A DNA stretch of 64,000 nucleotides from NCBI GenBank assembly GCA_035772785.1, contig JAOCPU010000013.1:124001-188000 (forward strand), given 5' to 3'. The notes below the pieces were generated by a model that saw only the letters and a list, made by a program, of their open reading frames with translations, made no database searches and had not been told where the DNA came from. The translations under genes were made by a program, and so were the position numbers. This DNA comes from Phlebiopsis flavidoalba (lineage: Eukaryota > Basidiomycota > Agaricomycetes > Polyporales > Phanerochaetaceae). This document shows, one piece after another, positions 31,442 to 48,096 of this stretch (its first letter is position 1; the number at the start of each line of letters is the position of its first letter).

Positions 31442-34376
31442 ATGCGCCTCTTTCGCGCACTCTGCCTCTCGTTTTACCGTCCTCTCTCGTCTCGCTCCTC
31501 GCCCTCGCGCAGGATGGAGGCCAGAAATTCAACTATCGAGCGACGTAGCTCGTCTGCGCAAGATTGTCATCAAACAGTCTCCGTATTCTCACGAGGTAAG
31601 CAAGCTCGACTTTCTACGCGTCGGGACGTCGTAGTTCTCACACACTGACTCCAGAGATGTTTTTCCTTCGTGAACTCATTTCGAACGCAAACGATGCTAT
31701 TGAAAAGCTCCGTCTCACCTCACTCACCGAGCCCATGGTACTCTCCGGCGCCGAGCACATGAACATTACCCTCCGCGCCTTCAAGGAAGAGGACGGCACG
31801 ACCAAGCTCGTCATCCGCGACACCGGCCATTGGCATGACCCACGGACCCCCGACGAGCTCACCGCGAACCTTGGCACCCTCGCCAAGTCCGGCACCTCCG
31901 AGTTCCTGCGCGCGCGCAGAGAAAAGCGACACGACGGGTACTGGAAACCTCATCGGCGCGTTCGGTCTCGGCTTCTACTCCAGCTTCCTCGTCGCAGACA
32001 AGGTTTACGTCGCGTCTCTCGGCCGCGAAGACTCCCGCAAACCCCGAACCGAAGCAGTACGTCTTTGCATCGTCAGCAGATGATAGCACGTTCGAGGTCT
32101 ACCCCGACCCTCGGGGCAACACCATTGGACGCGGAACGGAGATTACGCTCGTACTGAAGGAAGATGCGCTCGAGTACGTCGACACAATCAAGATTACGGA
32201 GTTGGTCAACAAGCACTCGAGCTTTGCGACCCAGTTCCCCATCTACTTGCACACTGTACATGAGCGGGTCGAGGAGATCCCCATTGAGGACGAGACTCCC
32301 CGCTGAGGAGCCAGCCAAGAAGTTCTGACGATGAGGATGAGGATGAGGCCTTTGTCGAGGATGTCACAGAGGAACGAAGAGAAGCCCAAGGCTACGCAGT
32401 CTGTTACTGTCGAAGCAGAGTGGGTACACTTGAACTCGCAGCCTCCCATCTGGATGCGGTAAGTACTGTTTTTGCATTATTTGTGTCCTAATATCTCACA
32501 CCCCACACCAGTGATCCCAAGACCATTACCGACGAAGAATATGAGCTCTCTTCTACCAGTCAACTTTCAAAGACTACGAAAAGCCACTCGGCCTGGGCGC
32601 ACTTCTCTGGCGACTCGGGCTCTGGCACATCCTTCAAAGCGATCCTCTCACATCCCTTCGCGACTCGATGACAGCTTCTGGAAAGCACAACAGGCGACGG
32701 CGTGACATCCGACTGATGGTGAAGCGCGTGTTCATCACGAGCGACCTCGGCGAGGATGCGCTTGCCCAAGTGGGCGAGCTGGGTCAAGGTCGTTGTCGAC
32801 GCGGAGGATCTCCCACTCAACGTCTCGCGAGAGACGCTCCAGAACACGCGCTTCCTCCGCCAGCTCAAGAGCATCATCCTCAGCGGCTCATCCAGACGCT
32901 CACGAAGATGGCCGAGAACGCAAAGGCGGGGGACGCAGAGGACGAGCTCGCTGTTTTGGCGCGTCCAGCCAGGTGTACAACAATGCGCTCAAGCTCGGTG
33001 CGATTGAGGACCAGAAGAACAATGTGTATGAGATAGATTGCCACCCTCTTGTGCTGTTCCCGACGAACCAGAAGAATGAGACCAGTCTTGATGATGGTCT
33101 ACGTCGAGAACAGGAAGAAGGGCAGAAGCAGGTGCGTCTCTGCGTCCCTAGAGTTGCTGGGTGTATGCTGATGAATCACAAAGATCTTCTACCTTGCTGA
33201 TATGGGCAAATCTGCAGAGGCTCTCGCGAAGAGTGTCTTTGTCGAGAAGCTCCACGCTCGTGGGTATGAGGTTCTCTTGCTCGGCCAGCTCTCGATGAGC
33301 TGTTCCTGCAAGGCCTCCGTGTCTGGAAGTGCGTCCTCTCTCCTTAACGTTCCTTGCACATCATCTCATTTGCTACATAGGAAACTTCCGTTCCAGGAGC
33401 GTCGCCAAGTCGGGCCTCAAGTTTGGTGACGAAGACGAGGACGCCCGAGGACGAGAAGGAGAGGCAGAAGGAACTCACACGAGACGTACAAACCGGGGCG
33501 ATCCTGGACCCTGGACCTGGTTCAAGAAGGAGTCCCAGGATGCCGTCCGCGCAACGTCGTGATCTCCAACCGCCTCGTAACGAGCCCCAGCGCGATCGTC
33601 GCCGACACGTACGGCTACACCGCCAACATGGAGAAGTCCTCCTCAGTACGTCCCTCCTCCTCAACCTCCCACACGCAACACTTACTGCATTTATAGACGC
33701 ACAAAACCAGGCCTCAGACGCAAAGACCGTCGTGCACGACTTTGCCAAGAAGATGAAGGTCCTCGAGATCAACCCCGCTCGCCGCTCATCGAGGGCCTGT
33801 CTCAAGCGCGTCGCGTCGCTGCCAGGGGCGAAGACGAGGAGCGCGACATCGAGGCCGAGGACGAGCTCCGCGAGGTCACCTCCGTCCTCATCGACGGCGC
33901 GCTCGTGCGCTCGGCTTCGAGGGTCCCCGACTTCACACACGTACGCCCCTCCCACCTCCCCCCACAAATAGAAGTACTGACAAAGAGAGTCAGGTTCTTC
34001 ACGCGCGTAGACCGCATCCCTCCGCCGCTCGCTCGGCGTGTCCGAGAGCGCGCCGACGGACGACAGCGTGTGCGCCCCGCGCCGCCCGTCGCGCCTGCCC
34101 CGCCGAGCGACGACGAGCTCGCGTTCGAGGACACGCATGTCCCGCTCGACCTCGACCCCGGAGCTGCTCGCCTAGCAAGGTCGGCGAGCCGGTGCTCGAG
34201 ACCGAAAAGGGTGCGCCGCAGGTGACGTTTGAGGTGGACGAGGAGCCCGAGGTTGAAGGTCAAGGTTTGAGGTTGAGCCTGAGCTTGCGGTAGAGCCCGA
34301 GGTTGTGGTGGAGGTTGAGGAGGAGGCGGTGGTTGAGGAGGTTGAGGAGGAGAAGCACTCGCACGATGAGCTGTGA
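31442..34376 (+). CDS. ER Hsp90 chaperone (GRP94/endoplasmin)
   Basis: An ATP-dependent chaperone of the ER lumen. The ATG at 31442 gives MRLFRALCLSFY.. and, after frame correction, LLALAQDGGQKFNY, a signal peptide. The ATP-binding domain reads VARLRKIVI.., then (after intron 31596-31654) FFLRELISNANDAIEKLRLT, followed by TKLVIRDTG and NLIGAFGLGFYSSFLVADKV. The middle domain has LVLKEDALEYVDTIKITELV, an acidic linker (DDEDEDEAFVEDV) and, after intron 32459-32511, DPKTITDEEYEL, DLPLNVSRETLQNTRFLRQL and GKSAEALAKSVFVEKLHARG. The dimerisation domain has NRLVTSPSAIVADTYGYTAN, TVVHDFAKKMKVLEINP and TSVLIDGALVRSGF. The acidic tail ends EEEKHSHDEL, stop 34376; HDEL is the ER-retrieval signal. At least five introns of 50-60 bp (others at 33132-33183, 33329-33380 and 33646-33696). 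About ten frame breaks fall inside conserved blocks. Cytosolic Hsp90 (MEEVD end) and mitochondrial TRAP1 are excluded by the signal peptide and HDEL. Confidence 0.92.
34250..34366 (+). repeat. Degenerate GAGGTTGA-type repeat in the GRP94 tail
   Basis: Imperfect repeats of GAGGTTGAG/GAGGAG units encode the Glu/Val-rich acidic tail just before HDEL. Such acidic C-terminal tails are usual in GRP94; the repeat probably varies in length between strains. Confidence 0.6.
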
Positions 34377-34902
34377 GCAAAATATCTTTATTCGATTTTA
34401 TGGGCCTGCTTGGAAGGATGCGATCAAATGTATTATACCCCCCTGCATACTTACGCGTCATTGGAACTGCTTGAGTTTCTCTCATCTCGACCTCTAGTTT
34501 CGGCCAATGTCAGATACTCTGAACTTTGTTTTTTTTTTGCGTCTTGGTTTCGACGACGATACTCTTCATAACCATCTCAGCCTCCATCTCAAAACTATTT
34601 GCATTAGCTTGGAAACAAATACAAGAAATGATAACCTGTATAATCCGTTGCATTGGGAATCCACTGAAGTCAATGTAACAGCTGCCGACGAAACAGAATC
34701 ACTTGGGGGAGGGAGAAAATTCGTGCGAAGGTCGAATAGATACAAGGGGTAGGATGGGGAGTAGGGGATGGATATCGCACAGTAACGGGTGCAGAAGACC
34801 GACAGCAAAGAGACATGAACACGCCAATAGTGGAAAACAATAATCATAATCGTAACACCGCTCCGGCGTCCGACCGTCCAACACCACCAGACCCGCCTCG
34901 GC
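34377..34902. other. Intergenic region, convergent 3' ends of GRP94 and forkhead genes
   Basis: AT-richer 500 bp with no supported gene; contains a T9 run near 34530. Holds the 3' untranslated regions of the two convergent genes. Confidence 0.55.
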
Positions 34903-36267
<1,365 letters not shown>

Positions 36268-38250
36268 GGCTGAGCAATGTCTTCACGAGCAGCGCGTACC
36301 AGCGCCGAGAACGACGTCGAGATGAGCGAGAGCGAGAGGCGAGCCGCCGTCGGTAGGGTGGTGTTCGAGGTTCAAGAACGCGGCGTCGAACACGGGAGCC
36401 TGCTTATGTCAGCTGCCCAGTCTGATGCACAGGCGGCGCACCGGGCCATGTAAGGCGAGCGTCGGGGATATCCAGGCATTGTCAGGCAGCACACAGCGTC
36501 GACGCCGTCGCGCGCGGTGGTGACGGCGAGAGCGACGAGGGAGGCATTGTTTTGGCGAGGCGACCAGGGCTTCAAACAACGCTCATGTTGACAACGTCCC
36601 AAAATTGCTGAAAACAACAGAGAAAACAAATTTGATCCTCGCAAGCACAAGAACACACAGACAAACAAACACGTCTCTCCTCCTCTGCTGCTCTCTCATC
36701 TTCGGTCGCCCACACCGCTGTGGGCAGCGGCGCAGGGCCATCTGTAGGGGACGGCTATGCTCATTCCAACTCGCCTATTTTTTTCCATCCCGCGGTCGGT
36801 CCAACCCGAACGAACGCATAGCTTCCGTTTCCATCTCTCCCCGAGTCGCTGTACACCGTACCTGCCCCTACCTGCCACCCCACGCAACAATCCTACTAAG
36901 GCCCTGCCTCAGTTCGCTGCAGCAACATCTCAAATAGACACACAGCCAGTCAACCTTGTTATGATTCTTGCTGTGGATCTGCTGCGCGGAGTGTACCGGA
37001 AGGACTCTGTGCTTGGATATAAATGGTACGCAGTATATCCGAGCTTGTCCCTCATGTCAGGATGCTATTGTGCAAACCGCGTGACTATCCTGGGCGAGGC
37101 AAGTTTACTTGAAGGCTACGTTCGCTCGTTGGCATCGTTCTCAAAAGCACCACATATCGTCACCCTAGTGATCTCAATACATTCCCACAAGGTCTGTCGG
37201 GTGTCCGTAGCTCAAGCTCTGATCATCTCTATGTCCGGTAGTTTCTCGTGACACAATCGACAACTGTTGGAGTCGTATCAGACACGCTTGTATACGATGA
37301 CTTTCAGTTGCATCTGGCGAGTATCGCCGGCGTACAGACAGAATGGGGGATGTCCGCTCCGAGTCTACAATTGACATTGCTCCAAGGGGCATTAATATTA
37401 ATTGCCTGTCCGCGAAGATACCAGTCACTCGTCCGGTTGAAAGCAGCAGAGAGGTTCTTGTATTGGACATTCCACAAGTCCGGTCAGCAGCTGCGTCTGC
37501 TGTCGCTCATCCATGCCGCGTCTATTAAGTCATTATGGATTTGATATTCTGTGTCGAGGGTTGTACTACTCGTTGAAATATTAAATCGGTCCAGCATAAA
37601 TGATCCAACACAAATGTTTTTAAAATACAACCGATCTGACTTGTATGCACGTCTCTCGCAATCACCTCATTAGTCTCCCTAGGCAGACCTGATAGCGCCG
37701 ATGATAGTCGATCGTCTTTTTTAATATCAGGTCTGCTCCAAATCTCCGCCCCTTGTGAGGAGCCCCCAATAGCCTTTTATGGAAATTGGGCTCAGGCGTC
37801 TCTTCACCTGGCCTACACAGTCCAAAACGCATGCAGAGTAGTGTTTCTGCATCGGCAGAAGCATATATGACACAACATTGAGTCTGAGATTGTATGGGAA
37901 TACTTGTAGAAGTGTGCTCATGCGCAACACGGTCGAGAAAATGTATAACTGTAGCTGCCTCAATGTTTTGTCGTCTGTGGCTGCAAATGAGCATTGTACA
38001 TAGGCTAAGAGCAAAATGCGAGGGTAACTGTAAATGTTTCATGCCTTCCGAGAGCCTGGAGCCGACGGGTTTTTCCCAACTAATACTGAGAACGATTCAC
38101 CTTGCAAGCTGACCTCGAGCCGGATGGCACAAGACGGAGCTGGTCGGAGATTGTACTTGTGCCCGACATTTGAATCTGCGCTCGAAGGAAGCCGGTCCGA
38201 GCCATAGCCGGTCCTTCCAAAAAGGCTATTGGGGACCTCCTGCCAAACGC
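36268..38250. other. Gene-poor region
   Basis: Upstream region of the forkhead gene followed by AT-richer sequence. Frames up to 164 codons (36757-37251 plus) and 126 codons (38042-37662 minus) have no recognisable content. No repeats except those described for the adjacent element. Confidence 0.45.
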
Positions 38251-38376
38251 TCAGAGATTTAGGAACAGACTGGATGACTTTCATAAGCATTTAGAGACAG
38301 TTTTTTTTGAAAGCTTCCAGATCGTTCCAAACCTCTCCGAGTGGAGCTGAGCGTGACAATTTCAAAACTCCGCCCC

Positions 38377-38390
38377 GTTTTCTAGAAAAC
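38377..38390. repeat. Perfect 14-bp palindrome containing TTCTAGAA
   Basis: GTTTTCTAGAAAAC is perfectly self-complementary and includes the TTCnnGAA spacing of a heat-shock element. Whether it acts as one is unknown; it lies inside the inverted-repeat element. Confidence 0.6.
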
Positions 38391-38433
38391 TGGCGCTCCA
38401 CCTCACCAAACTGTTCCAGATCGTCGAACTCTA

Positions 38434-38456
38434 TAGAGGGGGGGTACCCCCCTCTA
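38434..38456. repeat. Near-perfect palindrome (TAGAG G-run / C-run CTCTA)
   Basis: A TAGAGGGGGG arm and its complement meet around GTAC. Seven G on one side and six C on the other could be equal in the true sequence. It could form a short stable hairpin in the middle of the inverted-repeat element. Confidence 0.7.
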
Positions 38457-39041
38457 CAAACTTTTCTAAACGGTCACCAGTGTTCCAAACCGCTGAAAAG
38501 GGCAGGTAACGGCGGCCCGACACCCTCGAAATGGCAAAGACGTGTTTTGATCCCGATCATTTCCTCCGCTCAAAACTTGGTCCGCCATCTTGTCGCGCTC
38601 TGCGCGATACTCGAGCAGATTACTCGACAAGTATAAAGGTCGCTGCCCTCGCCGTGGTTGATGTCTTTCATTTGCATGGCTTACCTACCGGCCTTCGTAT
38701 GTTTTCCCAACATTTCGCGCGTAGAATAAATACAACTTTGGGACAATCCCTTGGCTCCTCTATTAGATGTCATGTCTCGCCTGTCATCGCTGCACAGGCA
38801 GCTGGCCACTCTAAGTCAGATGTTATCTGAGTGCTTAGGCAGGCGACTTCAATTACAGCCGTGATTATTCAAACTGTCACTAGATCTGTAACTGCTAACT
38901 CGTCGCTAAGCAGTCGCATCAAGCTCAACAGGGTTTGAGTCATCACACCTTGTCACACTGTTTGAAATTCCGAAATCTGGAGCAAACTTGTCTCTAAATT
39001 CTTATGGAAAGTCATCCACTATCACTCATACTTAATCCTGA

Positions 39042-41691
39042 CTCGCCTCGATCACAATACTCAATGTGAGAGTGGCCAATAGTAGTTTGTGATCGGCCCC
39101 GATGCCACAATCACCGGACACTTTCCAACGCGTCACCACCTGTCTCCGTCCACAACAACACACCACTCATGTCCTAGTCACACGACGCCGCGGCAAATCC
39201 AGCGCCTTCCGACCGCGCCCTATACCGGCGTCACCGGATCCCCGAGGAGCGCTTCTACGTAGTTCCCTGCCCGGCGCAGAGCAAAATCATAGGGGGGGGG
39301 GGGGTCGGCACGCCCGTGTGGCCTCCCAATTAGATTCCAGGGGCGGCTCGCGTGCGCGCGTGCGCTGCGCTTGCCCAGGGTCCTCGCCGAGAAGCGCAAG
39401 CAACCGCCCGCCGACTACCGTGCCCATGTGCTGCTGACGTACTAACACACAAGACAAAGTAACTACCCTGCGGTGCTGATGTGCGGCGCTGCGACGATGC
39501 GGTGGGCTTCCGAGGCTGCGCGCCTTCGGGCCGCGACGGCGGCGGGCGGGGTGTGCTTCGAGGAGGGCGCCGCGCGCTGTCGGGGGGCGCGGTCGCGCAG
39601 GCGACGGAGTCGTTGGCGGGGCACTTGGGGACCGCGGGGCGTGTTTTGCGCTGGCGTGTAAGTGTACACCTGCTGCTCGATTTGTGTGTGTGTGTATGCT
39701 GATTTGCGCTGTAAGACGCTGCCTCCCGAGAAAGGCCAGAAGCTGGACGCGCCGCGCACCGTTGGGGTGCTTCGGCCTGCTCAATTGGGTGCTCGCTCCG
39801 CGGGCTGCGTGTGGACTCAGGAGAAGCGGCGCGGCAGGCGGCGGAGCGTGGGCTAAGTCACTGGAGGGTTCGGAGCGTCGGACAGGGCGGCGAGGAGGTT
39901 TGTCGGAGAAGTTGCCGAAGCGGTTGAGGCTGCGTTGACTGGCCGCAAGGTTTAGGAGTGTTTTTGGAGAGGGTACGAAACGTGTCCCTGCGGCCGTGGT
40001 TCGTTGGATATCGCCGTTCTCCACAGGAGCCAGGGAACGAGCAACGGACACTATCGGACCCGCTGTATCCACTTCCCGTCGGTGTGAGGAACGACACGAA
40101 CATCCCACGGCCGGTTTCGTCAGTAAAAACCGGAAAGAGTGGAAGGAGGAAGTATAAGACCCTATTGCCGGTACTGAGTCTAGCTACAAAAGCAGTATCG
40201 CAACATGCGTGCTGGCTGCACAATTCCAGCGACCCGATTGTGGAGATCACAATCGCGATAATGTTTGCCTGCGATGGCGAAGCTGGCAAACACTCTCATT
40301 TCGCGCCAATAACCCAGGACGTTGGCTTCCGCGGGCAGACTTATCAAGGTTTAGGCTTTTTCTAAAGTATGATTGGCATTGAGTTTTGTGCTATATCAAT
40401 GTATACAGTCGGCTAGATATGAAGGTGGGATGGATGAAGCGGGTCAGTATATACTGTGACCGCGGACTTCGGAGTGCCTGATCGTGTGGGTCGGCTGTCT
40501 CCTGGATGTTTCGCGAGTCTTCAAACGGTGCGAGCTCGTGTTTCACTGGAGCACAACAAAGTCGGTATAGTCGGGAGATGCTCACTGACTGAGTTGATGA
40601 TACTCGAGCAACCAGGGTTATGACGTATGCGAGGGACGCTGCGTCCTGTCAGGAGGGCATGCACAGCATTTCACCAAGAAGATTGGACGCCTGATATATA
40701 GACAACAGGTATGAGGACAAGGGAATCGTCGAGTGAGATTGAGCAGAGCGGACTGAATGAGCAGATAGGAGCTGCATTCTTTGCCAGAGAGCCGCCATGA
40801 TAATCAGGATAGGAGCGTCCGCGGGCCTACATCCGGAGAGAGACCGCGGGGTGAGAGACTTTGACTTGAATGGCCCATACCTCGAGCGATGGAGCGACCG
40901 CCCGCTGCAGCTGCGAAGAAGCGGCAAAGGGCGGTCGCCAATGGCCCTTCGGTGCGCGAATTCCGCCTCTATCTCTGTGCGCCACGGTGGCCATGCGCGG
41001 TTTGCGCAATTGGCGGATATCGGGGCACTGGTGTGCGACGTGCTAGGACGAGGGCGTCCGGATCCGTGGCGGAGACAGCGCGGCGCGGGGTGGCGGCACT
41101 GACATCTGCGCACCGCGCAGGCGTTGACAAACAAGACATGGATTGGCGACTCGTGGCGCACGTTCGTGTGCCGTCGAAATTTTTTTTTTCTTTCCCTCTC
41201 GTCTTTTCTTCCCCCGTCGCCGCCTGCCGGCAGCAAGAGAGAAAAAGCGCACTGCGCTCTGAGCCAGGGGCAGCATCCGTCCCGTTCGGCATGGCGGTGA
41301 CGATAGCGTTGAGCAACTCGCAGCGGCAGCGCGGAGAGGCGTGGAGGCGCGATGAGACCGCGTCGAGGCAAGTGGGAGGTCGCGGGCAAGGCGTCGGCCG
41401 TTGTGGAAGGGCACCCTGGGGATTGCGTCTTGGAGATCTCATCAGTTTTGTGGAGAGGCTGGGTGTGGAGAGAAAGGGTCAGATGAATAACTCCCGCTTC
41501 GCATCCTTGCAAAGTCACCACCGAGTCCACTACCACCTCATCTTCGCCATCGACCTCCAGCCTCTGCACCGACGTCCGGCACAGCGACCAAGCCCCGTTC
41601 CAACATCACTCTTTTGCGGGCACTGCGACAAGATTGCTCAATTTTGGCCCTCTACCCCCGCGGATCTCTGACGCCGGAGGGCCGATCCCAA
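39042..41691. other. Unresolved region and Sch9 upstream region
   Basis: 39300-39850 is very GC-rich, with plausible but unrecognised plus frames (for example SLAGHLGTAGRVLRWR near 39620-39660). A run of 13 G lies at 39292-39304 and a short TG repeat near 39683-39696. 40100-40640 shows nothing. 41150-41230 has a T9 run and a pyrimidine-rich stretch of the kind seen in fungal promoters, probably belonging to SCH9. A minus frame of 306 codons (41569-40649) is low-complexity and probably fortuitous. Confidence 0.4.
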
Positions 41692-45146
<3,455 letters not shown>

Positions 45147-45602
45147 TCCCGCCCCGCTCCTTCGCCTCCGTATCATTATTCCGCTTATGCGCATCATCTC
45201 ATCCGTAATGCCATCCTCACGACCCGGACATCGGGACCGCTCCTCATCAACCTCACGTCTTTACGCATGCCACAGACTAATCCATGCTCTCTCACTGTAC
45301 TTGTTGCGCCTGCACAAATCTCCGTGTCGCTGCCATATATACTAGCTTGCCCGCCAATTCGCAATGTCTCCTAGGCTCCGCACATCCATAATACGTTCTA
45401 TGGTCTCGTTTTCTTTCTTTTTTTTTCTGTCGATAGCACAAGTTGTATCAAGTCCCGCGATTTCGGTCCCCAAACGTGTAGAATTAATGTGTCTGTCAAG
45501 GCGGGGGTAGTCGTTGAATAATAATAGCAGACGAAACAAACGGTGTCTATGGACGAGAGCAAGGGCCGGCGTTGAAGCCGGTGTGGAAAACGAGAGGGAG
45601 TG
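45147..45602. other. Intergenic region, convergent 3' ends of SCH9 and AIM32
   Basis: 456 bp with a T-rich run (45413-45426). No gene seen. Confidence 0.55.
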
Positions 45603-47116
45603 TTACCAGTCGTTGAGACTCGTGCGCCCCGGTCGAGAGATGTTGCGAGAGCCCGCGCGGAGCAGCGAGGGGAGGACCTTGCCTCCGATGATCGTCTCAC
45701 GCGCACGACCCCGCGTCGACATGGTGCGGCGTGGACGCGTCCGTACCACACCGACACGCCCTGTGGCATATATATCTGTTAACCCCATGAGCACGAAGTC
45801 CACTCGGAAGCAAAAGACAACGCACGATGCAGTTCCCCGCAAACTTGTGCCCGCCAATATGCGACACCTTCACGATGAGCGCGCGCTGCGCCGCGGCGGC
45901 CTCGCGCAGCTGCTCCCGCATACGCCGCCTCGCGCGCGGCCGCGTCGCCGGGGAGGCTCTCTCGAGCGCAGTCGTGGTGCGCCGCGGGGTCGTCGAGCTG
46001 CGTGTGCACGTCCCAGCCCGCCTGCTCGAGCGCGACGGTGAGCCCGTGCTCGAGCTTCGGCGCCGAGATCGCGCAGCGTTTTGTCGCGCTTCTTGTGCGA
46101 GCCTACTCATTCATTCCGTCAGCTCGGTGCTCAGACGAGGGGGAAGGGAACCCACAGAGGAAGATGACGCAGGAGTACGGCAGCAACGTACGAACGCACG
46201 GGTGCTTCCCTCGAGCGCTGCGCCTGCCGCGGGACCGCGGGGTCCACCGCCTCGCCATAGAGCTTCCGCCGCGCCCTGCGGCGACCGCTCGACCTCAGTC
46301 ACGACCTTGTAGTCCGGGAGCACGGAGCACGGTCTCGCGCCTCGGCTCGTCCGAGAGCGTGCGGTGGCTCCCGTTGAGCACGGTGATCTTGTTCGACTCG
46401 GCCGAGGCGTACACGCCCGAGACGGCCTTGGGCGGGGAGGCGGACGGCGGGGAGGCGGCTTTCGGGGGGTGTGGCGCGGAGGAGATTGTCGAGGAGAGGT
46501 AGGTAGTGTGCGAGAGAGCCGGACTCGGAGCTCACGTCGTGTGGCCAGTCGGATTTGCCGGTCGAGATGACTATCTGGGTGTTGGTTAGCGGACTTCATG
46601 AAGATATTTGTGACGACAGAAATGAGCGAGAGCTTGAGAATCCTTCTTCTCTGTGACCAGAAGGGTGGTCTGAAATGCAGCATAGCAAGACGGGGACCGT
46701 CTCAATACGAAGAGTGGACATGTGCAAAGTATGGCAGCATGGTATGCGGATGGGTAGAGCACAACTAAAGCTTCGCCAATAGTAAAACATTGCAAAATAT
46801 GGTTCTAAGGACCCGCAATATCATTATAACGCACCTGCCGACGATACGGCTTCATAGAGCCAAGCATTTCGGTCTCCATATCTACGTCGAATCGGCTTGG
46901 ATATTCGTCATGTCCTATAGGTCGATCAGCGAACTGAGACCGTGTTATACTAGTGCCTCAGATACATACCGACGTCACAAGGATCTGCGCAAGCTCTGCA
47001 TCATCCCTCGAAATTGGGACTGCTGCTTCTTCGAGGCTCGAAGCAGTTGTGTCCATATCAAGGTTGTGCCCGAGGACTCTGGCCTTCAGACTTCTAAGTG
47101 ACGACGAGAAAGACAT
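45603..47116 (-). CDS. AIM32: Aim32 / sucrase-ferredoxin-like protein
   Basis: A thioredoxin-like Fe-S protein family (Suc_Fer-like); yeast Aim32 is mitochondrial and linked to redox quality control. The ATG at 47116 gives MSFSSSLRSLKARVLGHNLD. Exon 1 runs to a CxxxxC segment reading ACADPCD (about 46990-46965). After an intron (GTATGT..CCTATAG) it continues HDEYPSRFDVDMETEMLGSM-KPYRRQ. A second, longer intron (about 46833-46574) leads to IVISTGKSDWPHDVSSESGS, then NKITVLNGSHRTLSDEPRRE and PDYKVVTEVERS, and a VLPYSCVI-type strand. The C-terminal half has IVKVSHIGGHKFAGNCIV (the family hallmark HxGGHKFAGN, about 45875-45825), an intron, then GVSVWYGRV, IIGGKVLPSLLRAG and the terminal TSLNDW-like end, stop 45603. 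The Cys and HxGGH motifs expected to bind the cluster are present. Several frame breaks between 46400 and 45950. Confidence 0.87.
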
Positions 47117-48096
47117 GGTCGTAAGCCGGGTATCGGTTGGCAGCTGCGGGGGTGGATGTGGTAGACATTTGAAGAAAGAATGAGAGTTTATAAGTCGATG
47201 AGACCGGTCGACGGAGGCAAAAAACTCGGGAGCGCTGCTACTTTCATTGGGCATGGTAATCACAAACACGTCAATTGATTACTTATCAGATAAGATGCGC
47301 CCGCCGCCCTGCCTAACAGCTGCTGATGGCCGCTGCAATCCTCCTTGAACTGTGCACGTTACGTGTCTGCTCGGCCAGACAAACTCAAAGCTCTATATTT
47401 TGGTCTTCTGCGCAGCCCAAGCGGTACCGAAGCGGTTCAAGAACTCGCCATGCCTCAAGAGCGTTGCAGTTCGCAGCTCTCTTCCAGTCCGGTTGGACAT
47501 TGATCGTGCTGCGCACACATGGGCAGCGGGGCGGCCACGGACGCACACGCGGCACGGCAGCGATGCGCGGGCGACGGGTCGGCCCTCCTTACCAGGCACA
47601 AGCAGCTTCAGCATGGCGTTCTGATTCGTACATACTAACAGGGTCTGATACAAAATTCCAACATTCATGTACGTCACTTCTCTGACCGCTAGGATTATCG
47701 GGTCTGCGCGGGGCAATTCAACAAATGGTGCGTAATTTCTTAGGACAGCGGTCAAGTCGACGATGGATCACGCTTTATGAGCTGCGCTCATGTTTTTATT
47801 GCTAGGCGAGACACAATCGTACAATCTGCGACTCTCCCAGTCACCGAAACGTCTGGTCGCAACCCGCAAACGCCCAACGTGTACGGCATTACTCTCTCAC
47901 AAACAGATTGGGTGTTACGGCTCTGTGCATTCGCTCGGACAAAGGTAAGGCAGGTACAAGTACATTCTTTCTTTTCCCTCTTCTATTCTGCTTGGATGTG
48001 GGTGATCATACACGTACACGTTCGCTATAGAATCGCTCATCAAAGGGACGTACACTTCTTATGCTCTCGATCGGCAAGGTCAACTCCTGGAAGCGT
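47117..48096. other. Intergenic region upstream of AIM32
   Basis: Plus frames 47326-47685 and 47777-48115 have no recognisable content. Contains the AIM32 promoter. Nothing else supported. Confidence 0.45.

Larger units (their letters stand above)
38251..39041. mobile_element. Inverted-repeat-bounded element (MITE-like)
   Basis: The left arm (38251-38333) and right arm (38960-39041) are inverted copies of each other with scattered mismatches and small gaps. Exact cores include TGGATGACTTTC (38271-38282, opposite 39007-39018) and ATTTAGAGACA (38289-38299, opposite 38989-38999). The 626-bp interior has no transposase-like frame, so it resembles a non-autonomous DNA transposon or fold-back element. 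It also holds two internal palindromes and repeated TTCCAGATCG/TTCCAAAC words. Target-site duplication was not identified, so the true ends may lie a little further out. The inverted repeat itself is seen directly; the transposon interpretation is inference. Confidence 0.65.

Noticed and set aside
31442..34376. GRP94 as a pseudogene because of many frame breaks
   Set aside because: The same kind of breaks affects every essential gene in the window, while conserved residues, introns and the HDEL end are intact; sequence error is the simpler reading.
40649..41569. 306-codon minus frame upstream of SCH9
   Set aside because: Ser/Arg/Pro-rich without motifs; lies in a pyrimidine-rich promoter-like region and has equally long opposite frames.
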